A DNA stretch of 64,000 bases from Cellulomonas sp. URHD0024. Lineage in GTDB: Bacteria; Actinomycetota; Actinomycetes; Actinomycetales; Cellulomonadaceae. The stretch spans positions 667,985-731,984 of the forward strand of contig NZ_KE384505.1 in NCBI RefSeq assembly GCF_000426185.1, written 5' to 3'. The notes beneath the pieces are model-generated. The model was not told where the DNA came from and did not search any database. It saw only the letters and a program-made list of their open reading frames with translations. Each line of letters begins with the position of its first letter. Within the stretch, counting starts at the first letter, position 1. This document shows, in pieces, positions 25,462 through 33,145 of the stretch. Position numbers and translations under genes: made by a program.

Positions 25462-25977
25462 TCAGATGAACAGCAGCTGGGCGCCGTCGGTCTTCTCGAT
25501 GAAGTCGCTCGCGCTGATGATGCCCTCGACGTCCTCGTCCAGGTCGTCGACGGTCAGGTGGTTCATGTCGGCCGACAGCCGGCACGCCCACAGGTGGCCG
25601 CCGGACGCGACGATCTGCTCCAGGAACTCGGGCACGTCCGGGACATCGAGGTCGGCGATCGCCTTCTTCAGCTTCGAGGTGGCCATGTGCGTCATCCCCG
25701 GCAGCCCGCCGAGCCCCTGTGGCATGTGCGTGGCGGTGTTCCCGAGCATCGTGAACTTCAGGTCGTCCATCGTGGCCTTGGTGATCATGTCGAGACCCCA
25801 GAACGTGAAGAACAGGTGCGTCTCGACGCCCTCACCGAGGGCGGCGTTGGCCAGGATGAGGCCCGGGTAGGCCATGTCCAGGTTGCCCTTGGAGCAGATG
25901 ATCGCGAGCTTGCGCTTGGTGCCGGGCTCGGCGTCGAACTGCGGGACGACGACGGTCGCGGTCTCGGTCGTGGTCAT
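25462..25977 (-). CDS. DsrE/DsrF-like sulfur carrier family protein
   Basis: 171 residues with the DsrE-like fold. After a 20-residue lead come KRKLAIICSKGNLD, ANAALGEGVETHLFFTFWG, and a late HLWACRLSADMNHL. The Cys in WACRLSADM corresponds in position to the active Cys of DsrE-like carriers that move persulfide sulfur. It is encoded one base after the TusE/DsrC-like gene and downstream of a sulfide:quinone-oxidoreductase-like flavoprotein, consistent with a sulfane-sulfur relay. The exact partners are inferred. Confidence 0.88.
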   Translation of the reverse strand: MTTTETATVVVPQFDAEPGTKRKLAIICSKGNLDMAYPGLILANAALGEGVETHLFFTFWGLDMITKATMDDLKFTMLGNTATHMPQGLGGLPGMTHMATSKLKKAIADLDVPDVPEFLEQIVASGGHLWACRLSADMNHLTVDDLDEDVEGIISASDFIEKTDGAQLLFI

Positions 25978-25978
25978 G

Positions 25979-26293
25979 TCAGACACATCCAACTGGCTTG
26001 GGCAGGCCGGCGACGTAGGCCATCTTCTTGGCCGGCTTCTGCGGGAAGAGGCGGAACAGGTCCTTGACGGGCACGCCGCTGCCGGCCGATGCCCGCCGGA
26101 GCGTCGCGGTCTGGCCGCGCTGCGCGAAGTCGTCGCGCAGGAACGCGAGCACGGTGCGGTGCTCGTCGGTGAGCTCCAGGCCGATCTGCGCGGCGAGGAC
26201 TGCCGCGAGCTCGTCGTCCCACTCGGCGGGGTCGGTGAGGAACCCCTCCTCGGTGACGTGGATCTGATGACCGCCGAGGGTCGTGACTGGCAT
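25979..26293 (-). CDS. TusE/DsrC/DsvC family sulfur relay protein
   Basis: 104 residues ending GLPKPVGCV, where Cys103 is the penultimate residue on the mobile C-terminal arm. The second Cys of true dissimilatory DsrC, about ten residues earlier, is absent (KKMAYVAG), so this is a TusE-type single-Cys carrier. The N-terminal half (GFLTDPAEWDDELA) is typical. The gene lies between the SQR-like and DsrE-like genes, 12 bp and 1 bp away, and probably accepts persulfide sulfur for trafficking rather than sulfite reduction, since no dsrAB is present in the window. Confidence 0.9.
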   Translation of the reverse strand: MPVTTLGGHQIHVTEEGFLTDPAEWDDELAAVLAAQIGLELTDEHRTVLAFLRDDFAQRGQTATLRRASAGSGVPVKDLFRLFPQKPAKKMAYVAGLPKPVGCV

Positions 26294-26305
26294 GGTGCAC
26301 CTCTC

Positions 26306-27541
26306 TTAGGGCGTGGGAACTGGGGTCTGCTTGCCGAGCATGGACATCGCCGAGGCCATCGGAAGTGGCCGTCCGGGCAGCAGGACATTCCAGTAGACCC
26401 AGCGGAACGCGAGCTTCCCGAGGTGGTTGGCTCTGCTCTCCTTGAGCAGGCTCATCGGTCCGACGTAGGGCGCCGGGTACATGCCGGTCAGGGGCTGGGT
26501 CTCATAGTTGAAGTCGAGCAGCAGGGCCTTGCCGTCGCCGGACTCGACGAAGCAGTTGGCGTGGCCGTCGAACGAGTGCGTCATAGGCCGCCCGGCGGCG
26601 AGCTCGATGAGGTTGTCGACGACGATGTCCGCCGAGAAGTGCGCGACAGATCCCGCCTTGGAGGTGGGGATGTCCGAGGCGTCCCCGACCGCGAAGATCC
26701 GCGGGTCCGCGACCGATTGCAGCGTGTGCCTGTCGACCGGGACGAAGCCCAGGTCGTCGCCCAGTCCGGAGCGGGTGACGAAGTCAGCGCCCATGTTCAG
26801 CGGGATCGTCACCAGCAGGTCGAAGGGAACCTCGCGGCCGTCGTAGGACACCAGCGCGGTGTCCTCGATGTGCTCGACCAGGAAGTCGGGCTCCACGGTC
26901 ACGCCGCGGTCGACGAGCATCGACCCGAGCTGCTCGGCAGCGATCGGCTTGGTGAACGCGCCGTCCAGCGGCGTCACGAACACGAGCTCGGTGGCGGAGC
27001 GCAGCCCGTGCTCGCGCAGCCAGGCGTCCGCCAGGAACGTGAACTCCAGAGGCGCGACGGGGCACTTGATCGGCATGTCGGTGATGTGGACCACGAGGCG
27101 CCCGCCGCGGAACGCTCGCAGCGCGTCGGCCAGGGCCTTCGCCCCGTCGAGCGTGTAGAAGTCGAAGATCCTCTTCCGCCACTGCGGTCCGAGCATGCCG
27201 GGGGTCTGGTCGGGCCGCGGCGACGTGCCGGACGCGATCACGAGGTAGTCGTACGGGAGCAGCCGACCGTCCAGGAGTACGACTTCCTGCGCGGCAGTGT
27301 CCACCCGGTCGACGGCCGCCAGCACCAGCGTCACACCGTCGCGCACGAAGGCATGGCGGGACCGGACCAGGTCGTCGGTCGGGCCGCCGAACGGCACGAA
27401 CAGGAAACCCGGCTGGTAGGGGTGGGCGTCGTCGCGGTCGACCACGGTGATCGCCCACGCGTCGTCCAGCTTGCGCCGGAGCTTGTTGGCCACCATCGTC
27501 CCGGCCGTACCGGCGCCGAGCACGACCACATGCCTGGCCAT
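26306..27541 (-). CDS. Sulfide:quinone oxidoreductase-like flavoprotein
   Basis: 411 residues. An N-terminal FAD-binding GXGXXG (VVVLGAGTAGTMVANKL), a central IASGTSPRPDQTPG and a C-terminal FAD motif (RIFAVGDASDIPTSKAG) define the two-dinucleotide-binding fold. Cys160 (PIKCPVAPLEF) and Cys330 (HANCFVES) sit where SQR redox cysteines occur; a third was not found. It would oxidise sulfide to bound sulfane sulfur and reduce quinone at the membrane. There is no clear ribosome site before the ATG at 27541; translation may be coupled to the 19-codon ORF that ends five bases upstream. Confidence 0.82.
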   Translation of the reverse strand: MARHVVVLGAGTAGTMVANKLRRKLDDAWAITVVDRDDAHPYQPGFLFVPFGGPTDDLVRSRHAFVRDGVTLVLAAVDRVDTAAQEVVLLDGRLLPYDYLVIASGTSPRPDQTPGMLGPQWRKRIFDFYTLDGAKALADALRAFRGGRLVVHITDMPIKCPVAPLEFTFLADAWLREHGLRSATELVFVTPLDGAFTKPIAAEQLGSMLVDRGVTVEPDFLVEHIEDTALVSYDGREVPFDLLVTIPLNMGADFVTRSGLGDDLGFVPVDRHTLQSVADPRIFAVGDASDIPTSKAGSVAHFSADIVVDNLIELAAGRPMTHSFDGHANCFVESGDGKALLLDFNYETQPLTGMYPAPYVGPMSLLKESRANHLGKLAFRWVYWNVLLPGRPLPMASAMSMLGKQTPVPTP

Positions 27542-27546
27542 GGCCG

Positions 27547-27606
27547 TCAGCCCGCGATCATCCCGTCGCGGTCCGCCAGGACCGCGGCGTTCCAGATGAG
27601 CGTCAT
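27547..27606 (-). CDS. Possible 19-residue leader peptide of the sulfur operon
   Basis: ATG ACG CTC ATC TGG up to a TGA five bases before the SQR start, encoding MTLIWNAAVLADRDGMIAG. A strong purine-rich ribosome site (GGGAAGGGAGAG) lies immediately upstream, whereas the SQR gene has none. It could couple or control translation of the flavoprotein, or be a leftover of a lost gene. Expression is unproven. Confidence 0.4.
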   Translation of the reverse strand: MTLIWNAAVLADRDGMIAG

Positions 27607-27619
27607 CGCTCTCTCCCTT

Positions 27620-27662
27620 CCCCGCCGAGCGGGGACCGCCCGACCGGGCGGCGAAGCCGCCC
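27620..27662 (-). promoter_or_regulatory. Structured leader with competing hairpins upstream of the sulfur operon
   Basis: Read on the minus strand: GGGCGGC-TTC-GCCGCCC (27662-27646), CCGCCCG-GT-CGGGCGG (27651-27636) and CCCCGC-TCG-GCGGGG (27634-27620), followed at once by the ribosome site of the 19-codon ORF. The first two stems share bases 27646-27651, so they exclude each other. This could be an attenuator or a translational switch. Confidence 0.45.
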
Positions 27663-28050
27663 TGACTGCCCACGATGCGCCGGACGCCGGAGCGGAAGTA
27701 GAGCACTAGGTCCCGGGCGTCCCCGCTGCATCCGATGCGTGGGCGTGGCTGCTACCGCGTGCCAGCCGCCGGGCTCGTTGCAGTCCGGATCGCCGGCCGC
27801 TGACTGGCCCGTCGTCAGGTAGCCGGGCTCCGGCGGCGTCGGATTCCGCCGCCATCTCGAGCAGACGGTTGTACGTCGCCACCCGCTCGCCCCGCGCTGG
27901 GGCTCCGGACGTCTGCTGTCGACAGCCCGGTGGCCACCGTGAGTTCCGCGATGGGGGTGTCCGAGGTCGCGTCCGAGCGGTGCGAGACCATCTGGCGCAT
28001 CCGGCCTGTTGACACATCGCCGACCTGAGCATTGTCGACGCGGTGCGGCC
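27663..28050. other. Gap with possible degraded coding sequence
   Basis: No intact gene. On the minus strand two frames give protein-like stretches in sequence: SDTPIAELTVATGLSTADV (about 27975-27918), then, in another frame, ERVATYNRLLEMAAESDAAG (about 27890-27830). This looks like one old reading frame broken by a frameshift, but I do not recognise the family. Confidence 0.25.
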
Positions 28051-28079
28051 TTGACGGGAAAATGTTAGTGACTAACATT
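28051..28079 (+). promoter_or_regulatory. TetR operator and promoter, probably leaderless
   Basis: AATGTTAGTGACTAACATT (28061-28079) is a perfect 9-bp inverted repeat around a central G. TTGACG (28051-28056), 16-bp spacer and TAACAT (28073-28078) form a promoter whose start would fall at about 28085, the GTG of the TetR gene. The palindrome covers the spacer and the -10 element. Confidence 0.7.
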
Positions 28080-28084
28080 GAGCC

Positions 28085-28660
28085 GTGCCTGCAGCCCTTC
28101 CGCGATCTACGCCTCGCGCGCTCGCGACCCGCCGCCGAATCCAGGAGGTTGCGCTCCGGCTCATCGAGGAGCGGGGATTCGACGCCACGACGGTGGCGGA
28201 TGTCGCAGCCGCCGCGGGGGTGTCGCACATGACGTTCTTCCGGCACTTCCCGACGAAGGAGGACGTCGTCCTGGACGACCCCTACGACCCGATGCTCGCC
28301 CAGGCGGTTGCTGCGCAGCCAGCGGGGTTGCCGCCTCTCGAACGGGTGCGTCGAGGTCTGCTGGGGACGGTGGCAGCGGTCGACTCAGACGACTTCGACC
28401 GTGAGTCGCGACAGCGGCTGCGCCTCGCTGCCCAGACGCCGGCCCTGCGTGCGCGGATCTGGGAGAACATGGCCCGGACGCAACGCACCGTGGTCGACGT
28501 CCTGGTCGAGAGGGGTGTCGGCGCGAACACCGCGGAGGCGGCCGTGGGCGCGTGCCTTGGTGCCGTGACGTCGGCGTTGCTGCACTGGGGCCATGACGGC
28601 CCTGGGGGTCCCAGCCTGGCGGACGCGCTGACGGATGCGCTGGAGGTGCTGCGGCCGTGA
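28085..28660 (+). CDS. TetR family regulator
   Basis: 191 residues with an N-terminal helix-turn-helix (RRIQEVALRLIEERGFDATTV, then AAAAGVSHMTFFRHFPTK) and a TetR C-terminal domain ending LADALTDALEVL. The GTG at 28085 coincides with the predicted transcription start. The stop overlaps the ABC ATPase start (GTGA), so the regulator, ATPase and permease form one coupled operon that is probably autorepressed through the palindrome at 28061. Confidence 0.92.
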   Translation: MPAALPRSTPRALATRRRIQEVALRLIEERGFDATTVADVAAAAGVSHMTFFRHFPTKEDVVLDDPYDPMLAQAVAAQPAGLPPLERVRRGLLGTVAAVDSDDFDRESRQRLRLAAQTPALRARIWENMARTQRTVVDVLVERGVGANTAEAAVGACLGAVTSALLHWGHDGPGGPSLADALTDALEVLRP

Positions 28661-29400
28661 CTGGTCTGCGTGCGTGTGGCATCGTGCGTCGGTTCGGGCC
28701 CGTGACGGCGGTCGATGGCGTCGACCTCGACGTCCTGCCGGGGCAGGTGCATGCGCTGGTCGGGCTCAACGGCAGTGGGAAGACCACGCTGATGCGGATG
28801 CTGGTCGGCGTCCTGCGCCCCGACGAGGGTCTGGTCCGGTTCGATGGGGCGGCCGGTCCCCACGGAGCGCTGACGGGCCACGTGATCGACGTACCCGCGG
28901 CGTACGGGGAGCTGACCGTCGCTGAGAACCTGTGGGCGGCCGCGCGGCTGCGTGGTGTGCCGGGAGCCGCTGCACGTTCGGCCGCGGCCGTGGCGGCCGC
29001 CGCGGTGGGTATCGACGACCTCGTCGGTCGCCGCGCTGCCGGCCTCTCGCTCGGTAACCGTCAGCGGCTCGGTCTCGCGTCCGCGCTGGTCCACGACCCC
29101 GAGGTGCTGATCCTCGACGAGCCGACGAATGGGCTGGACCCCGCGGGCGTGCTTGCGGTGCGCCGGCTGCTCCTGGACCGCGCACACGAGCACGGGTGCG
29201 CGGTGCTCGTCTCCAGCCACCACCTCGACGAGCTCGCGCGCATCGCCGACCGCATCACCGTCCTGCACCGCGGGCGAGTGGTGGGGGCACTGGAGCCCGA
29301 CGGCGTCGATCTCGAGGCTCGGTTCTTCGCGATGGTCGCTGAGGCGGACGGTCTCGACCTCTCGGCGGAGCCTCCGCTCGTGCCGGGAGGGCGGTCATGA
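28657..29400 (+). CDS. ABC exporter ATP-binding protein
   Basis: 247 residues with Walker A LVGLNGSGKTTLM, a signature variant LSLGNRQRLGLASAL, Walker B EVLILDEPTNGLDP and switch His (VSSHHLDELA). The start overlaps the TetR stop (GTGA) and the stop overlaps the permease ATG (ATGA). The substrate is unknown; bacitracin- or lantibiotic-type exporters share this size. Confidence 0.93.
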   Translation: MTGLRACGIVRRFGPVTAVDGVDLDVLPGQVHALVGLNGSGKTTLMRMLVGVLRPDEGLVRFDGAAGPHGALTGHVIDVPAAYGELTVAENLWAAARLRGVPGAAARSAAAVAAAAVGIDDLVGRRAAGLSLGNRQRLGLASALVHDPEVLILDEPTNGLDPAGVLAVRRLLLDRAHEHGCAVLVSSHHLDELARIADRITVLHRGRVVGALEPDGVDLEARFFAMVAEADGLDLSAEPPLVPGGRS

Positions 29401-30176
29401 GTGCTGCGTGGACGACGGAGGTCCTGAAGCTACGACGGTCACCGGTCACTCGCACCGCATTCGCCGCGATGGCGCTGATCGCGCCGCTCTTCGCTGTGGG
29501 AGCAGCGCTGCTCATCGCGCGGGGGAGCCCGACCGGCACCGGCTCGATGGCGGGTGCCAAGATCGCCGGCATGGTGCAGGGCACCGGCTGGGACGCGGTC
29601 ACTGCGGGCTTCGGGCAGGTCGTCTCCGTGCTGTGGCTGCTGGGTACGGGGATCGTCGCTGCCTGGTCCTGCGGCCGTGAGTTCTCGGACCGGACCCTCG
29701 GGCAGCTGCTCGCCCTGCCGACGTCGGCCGGCCGGATCGCGATGGCGAAGCTCGGCTCGGTTCTCGTGTGGGCCGCGTCGACGGTCGTCGCGGCGGCCGC
29801 CCTCACGCTCGTCGGGGGAGCGGCGGCCGGACTTGGCGCGCCGACCGTGGACGACCTCCGTTCGCTGGGTACCGGCGTGCTCGCGGGGGTCGCCGCCGCG
29901 TGGTTGGCGCTCCCGTTCGCGTGGGTGGCGACGGTCGGCAGGGGGTACCTCCCCGCGGTCGGTGCCCTGCTGGGCGTCGTCCTGGTCAGCCAGGTGGTCG
30001 TGCTTCTCGGTGGTGGGGCCTGGTTCCCCTGGGCGGTCCCGTCGCTGCTCGTCGGAACGGGAGGTGAGACGGCCGCGGTCGCGGTGTCGCCCGTCGGTGT
30101 CGCGCTCGTGGTCGTGGTCGGTGCACTGGCCTGGGGTGTCACGGTCCGTGCGTGGGCGCGACTCCAGCTCATGTGA
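29397..30176 (+). CDS. ABC-2 type permease
   Basis: 259 residues with about six membrane segments (for example TAFAAMALIAPLFAVGAALL, SVLWLLGTGIVAAWSCG, VWAASTVVAAAALTLVG, ALVVVVGALAWGVTV). The segment SCGREFSDRTLGQLLALPTS after the second helix is typical of ABC-2 permeases. It is the last gene of the TetR-ATPase-permease operon. Confidence 0.9.
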   Translation: MSAAWTTEVLKLRRSPVTRTAFAAMALIAPLFAVGAALLIARGSPTGTGSMAGAKIAGMVQGTGWDAVTAGFGQVVSVLWLLGTGIVAAWSCGREFSDRTLGQLLALPTSAGRIAMAKLGSVLVWAASTVVAAAALTLVGGAAAGLGAPTVDDLRSLGTGVLAGVAAAWLALPFAWVATVGRGYLPAVGALLGVVLVSQVVVLLGGGAWFPWAVPSLLVGTGGETAAVAVSPVGVALVVVVGALAWGVTVRAWARLQLM

Positions 30177-30487
30177 GCCACGATGACATCGCACGGGGCG
30201 GCGAGAGGCTCATGGGTCACGGTGCAGCACCTGTGTTCGTGCGGTTCGCCGACCGGACGGTGCACCAGCGTTGGTTGCTCCGGCTGCCCATCGTCCTGTT
30301 CGGGTGAGGCTCGGCGGCCTGAAAGGCGATAAGGGTGCCGCTGTTCTGCGCGCCTGCACCGGACGCCATCCATCCGCGTGGAAGGAGCTGGAGCCGACAA
30401 GCCTCCGCGTGGCGGTGATCGGGCGCAGAGGCGGCGCCTCGGTCGCTACGGTCGGGACCTGATCCAGCTCATCGAGGAAGGTCGCCC
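30177..30487. other. Intergenic stretch of 311 bp, no gene seen
   Basis: A short open frame at 30271-30462 lacks a recognisable domain and a good ribosome site. The stretch presumably holds the terminator of the ABC operon and the promoter of the antiporter gene, but I cannot point to convincing elements. Confidence 0.5.
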
Positions 30488-32059
30488 GTGTCGCCGGAAG
30501 TCCTGATCGCCGTGCTCGTGGCGGGCATCATCGTGCTCACTCCGCTCGCGGACCGCCTGCGGGTCCCGTTCCCCGTCCTGCTCACCCTGTTCGGCCTGGC
30601 GGTGCCGCTGATCCCCGGAGTGCCGAACCTCTCGATCGAGCCGGACCTGATCCTGCCGCTGGTCCTGCCTCCACTCCTGTTCGCGGCGACGCAGCGCGCG
30701 ACGGCGCGTGAGTTCCGGGAGAACGCCCGCCCGATCCTGCTGCTTGCCGTCGGGCTGACGGTGGCGAGCGCGGCCGCAGTCGCCGTTCTGGCACACGGAG
30801 CAGGCCTGGGGTGGGGCGCGGCCGCGGTCCTCGGCGCGGTCGTAGCACCTCCCGACCCGGTGGCGGCCACAGCGGTGGCACGCCGCCTACGGCTCCCTGG
30901 ACGGCTCGTGACGATCCTCGAGGGCGAGGGGATGTTCAACGACGCCACCGCACTCGTGCTCTACAACGTCGCCGTGGCAGCCGTCGTCGCCGGGGCCGTG
31001 ACCGCAGGCGAACTGGGGATCAGCCTGGTGCTCGCGGTCGGCGTCGGTGTGGGGCTGGGCCTCGCCGCCGGTGTCCTCACCAGGTTCGCGCTGGCACGGC
31101 TGCACGCGGCAGCCGCCGAGACGACGTTGACGGTCGCGGTCCCGTTTGCCGTCTACCTGGGCGCGGATCAGCTGCGCGGCTCGGGCGTTCTCGCGGTGCT
31201 CACGCTGGGCCTGTACCTGCGGAGCTACGCCCACCATGCGTTGACCTCGGAGGGCTGGTTGCTCGGTCGCGCGGTCTGGCGCTACGCCGACTACCTGATC
31301 ACCAGCCTGGTGTTCGTGTTCATCGGCTTCGAGCTCACCGAGATCCTGCGCACGAGCCCGGACCGCAGCACGGCGCTCGCGCTGGCGGCGTGGACGTGTG
31401 CTGTGCTCATCGCGGTGCGCTTTGCCTGGGTGCTGGGCACCAGCGCGCTCTTCGGTCGACGCCGACGACGCTCGGTCGCCGTGCCGATCGGGGGGCGTGA
31501 GGCCGTCGTGACGTCCTGGGCGGGCATGCGCGGCGTCGTCACGGTCGCCACCGCACTCGCGATCCCGGCAGCGGTCTCGAGCGGTGCGGCGTTCCCGGGC
31601 AGGGACTCGATCGTCGTCGTCGCACTCGTGACCGTCCTCGTCACGCTCGTCCTGCAGGGCCTCACCCTCGCTCCGCTGGTGCGATGGCTGCGAGTGGGGT
31701 CGTCGGACGACGGAGCTGACGAGCGCAGGACACTTCGCCGCAGGGCGATCCGCGCAGTCCTCGACGCACTCGACGGTCCGACCGGCGCGGCCTACCCCGA
31801 CCGGGTGCGGCAGGCCGTGCGGCTCCAGTACGAGGGCTATCTGGCCGCGCAAGATGCCATCGGGACGGCTCGGCGGGGCAGCGTCCAGGACGAGGGGGAC
31901 ACCGGTGACGACGAAGCGGTCGGCCGGTTGCTGCGCGCGGTGAGCGAGGTCGAGCGTGCCGTCGTCCTCGACGCAAGGGGCGAGGGCGTCGTGAGCCCCG
32001 ACGTCGCCGACGAGGTCCTCGACGAGGTCGAGCGCCGCGCACTGCGCCAGCTGGAGTAG
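30488..32059 (+). CDS. Na+/H+ antiporter, CPA1 (NhaP/YjcE-like) family
   Basis: 523 residues. About 12 membrane segments cover residues 1-400. The transport signature includes GAVVAPPDPVAATAVARRL and EGEGMFNDATALVLYN, with the ion-binding Asp in the latter, and a late SWAGMRGVVTVATALAIP. A charged cytoplasmic C-terminus of about 120 residues (AIRAVLDALDGPTG to DEVERRALRQLE) is typical of bacterial CPA1 members. GAGGAAGG precedes the GTG start. It exchanges cytoplasmic Na+ (or K+) for protons. Confidence 0.92.
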   Translation: MSPEVLIAVLVAGIIVLTPLADRLRVPFPVLLTLFGLAVPLIPGVPNLSIEPDLILPLVLPPLLFAATQRATAREFRENARPILLLAVGLTVASAAAVAVLAHGAGLGWGAAAVLGAVVAPPDPVAATAVARRLRLPGRLVTILEGEGMFNDATALVLYNVAVAAVVAGAVTAGELGISLVLAVGVGVGLGLAAGVLTRFALARLHAAAAETTLTVAVPFAVYLGADQLRGSGVLAVLTLGLYLRSYAHHALTSEGWLLGRAVWRYADYLITSLVFVFIGFELTEILRTSPDRSTALALAAWTCAVLIAVRFAWVLGTSALFGRRRRRSVAVPIGGREAVVTSWAGMRGVVTVATALAIPAAVSSGAAFPGRDSIVVVALVTVLVTLVLQGLTLAPLVRWLRVGSSDDGADERRTLRRRAIRAVLDALDGPTGAAYPDRVRQAVRLQYEGYLAAQDAIGTARRGSVQDEGDTGDDEAVGRLLRAVSEVERAVVLDARGEGVVSPDVADEVLDEVERRALRQLE

Positions 32060-32240
32060 CACGGCAGGGTGTCGTCATCGCCGCGGTCGCGAGGGTCCGC
32101 TGGGCGCTGGCCGGCGTCGCACCAGGGACAGTCGGCGTCGCGGCGTGCCCCCACCGCGCTCGCTCGCGTCGTTCCGGTAGGGGCAGGCAGGCCGCGCGAG
32201 AGGCGTCATCACGCGGATCCATCGCTCCTATGCTCGTGAG

Positions 32241-33110
32241 GTGCGAGCGACCAGGGTGGTCCAGACGCGCCTCGGTGCCGTCGAGGTCATGCTCCTGGGC
32301 GGCGACAAGCCGCCGGTGCTCTTCTTCCCGGGAGGGCATTGCGCGGCGAGTGTCGACTGTGGGTGGAGCATCTACACGTCCGGTGGCTACGGCATCGTGT
32401 CGTTCTCCCGACCCGGCTACGGCGCCACCCGGGTGGGGCAGCTGAGCGCTGAGGAGTTCGTGCCGGCGGTGGCGGAGTGCTGCGACCGGTTGGGAGTCAC
32501 CCAGACGGCCGGGGCTGTGGGGGTGTCCTTCGGCGGCATGCAGGCGATCCACTGCGCGGTGGCCCTGCCAGGGCTGGTGCCCCGCCTGGCCCTGCACAGC
32601 TGCGCCCCGTCCACCCACGCGTATCCCGACTCGACTCGGCAGGCGCTTCTCGGACCGCTCGTGTTCGGTCCCGGGCCGCAGGCCGTCGCCTGGTCGGCGA
32701 TCGCACGGCTGGTCGGCTCGGAGGCGGGCCTGCGCAGAATGGTCGCGAGCCTTTCGACGAGGCCGCTCGACGACTGGTGGCACACGTGGTCGGCGGACGA
32801 CCGGGCCCGTGCCCGGGAGCTGTTCCGGACGATGTCCTCCGGGGCGGGGTTCGTCAACGACCTGCGCCAGGGGCGAGCGGAGCGTGGAGACTACCGGCAC
32901 CTGTTCCAGACCGAGGTGTGCTGTCCCACCCTGGTGACTGCCTCTCGCGACGATGGCGGAGTCGCGTTCAGGCACGCCGAGGACCTCGCGGGGACCATCG
33001 CGGCCGCCACGCTCGTCGAGCTCGACGCACCGAGCCATCTGTTCTGGATCGGGCCGGCTCGTGCCCAGGTAGAAGCGGCCGTGCACGAATTCGTCGCGAC
33101 AACCGCGTGA
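32241..33110 (+). CDS. Alpha/beta hydrolase
   Basis: 289 residues of alpha/beta-hydrolase fold. The oxyanion strand is VLFFPGGHCA, the nucleophile elbow GVSFGGMQ (Ser near residue 94), the acid residue probably Asp in ASRDDGG, and the catalytic His in APSHLFWIG. A helical cap lies between. There is no signal peptide. The closest substrate class cannot be told. The start is a GTG after a short upstream purine stretch (GTGAG); an earlier start is not apparent. Confidence 0.85.
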   Translation: MRATRVVQTRLGAVEVMLLGGDKPPVLFFPGGHCAASVDCGWSIYTSGGYGIVSFSRPGYGATRVGQLSAEEFVPAVAECCDRLGVTQTAGAVGVSFGGMQAIHCAVALPGLVPRLALHSCAPSTHAYPDSTRQALLGPLVFGPGPQAVAWSAIARLVGSEAGLRRMVASLSTRPLDDWWHTWSADDRARARELFRTMSSGAGFVNDLRQGRAERGDYRHLFQTEVCCPTLVTASRDDGGVAFRHAEDLAGTIAAATLVELDAPSHLFWIGPARAQVEAAVHEFVATTA

Positions 33111-33145
33111 CAGGCGGCGTCGTCCAGCGCCCGGGCGATCGCGGT

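Noticed and set aside
25075-26067. A long plus-strand frame opposite the DsrE-like gene
   Set aside because: It overlaps clearly coding sequence on the other strand and shows no domain or ribosome site.
27917-27922. TGTCGA as a third ECF42 promoter
   Set aside because: Neither strand has CGAC or CGTC at the 17-bp spacing, and the hexamer is part of the palindrome CTGTCGACAG.
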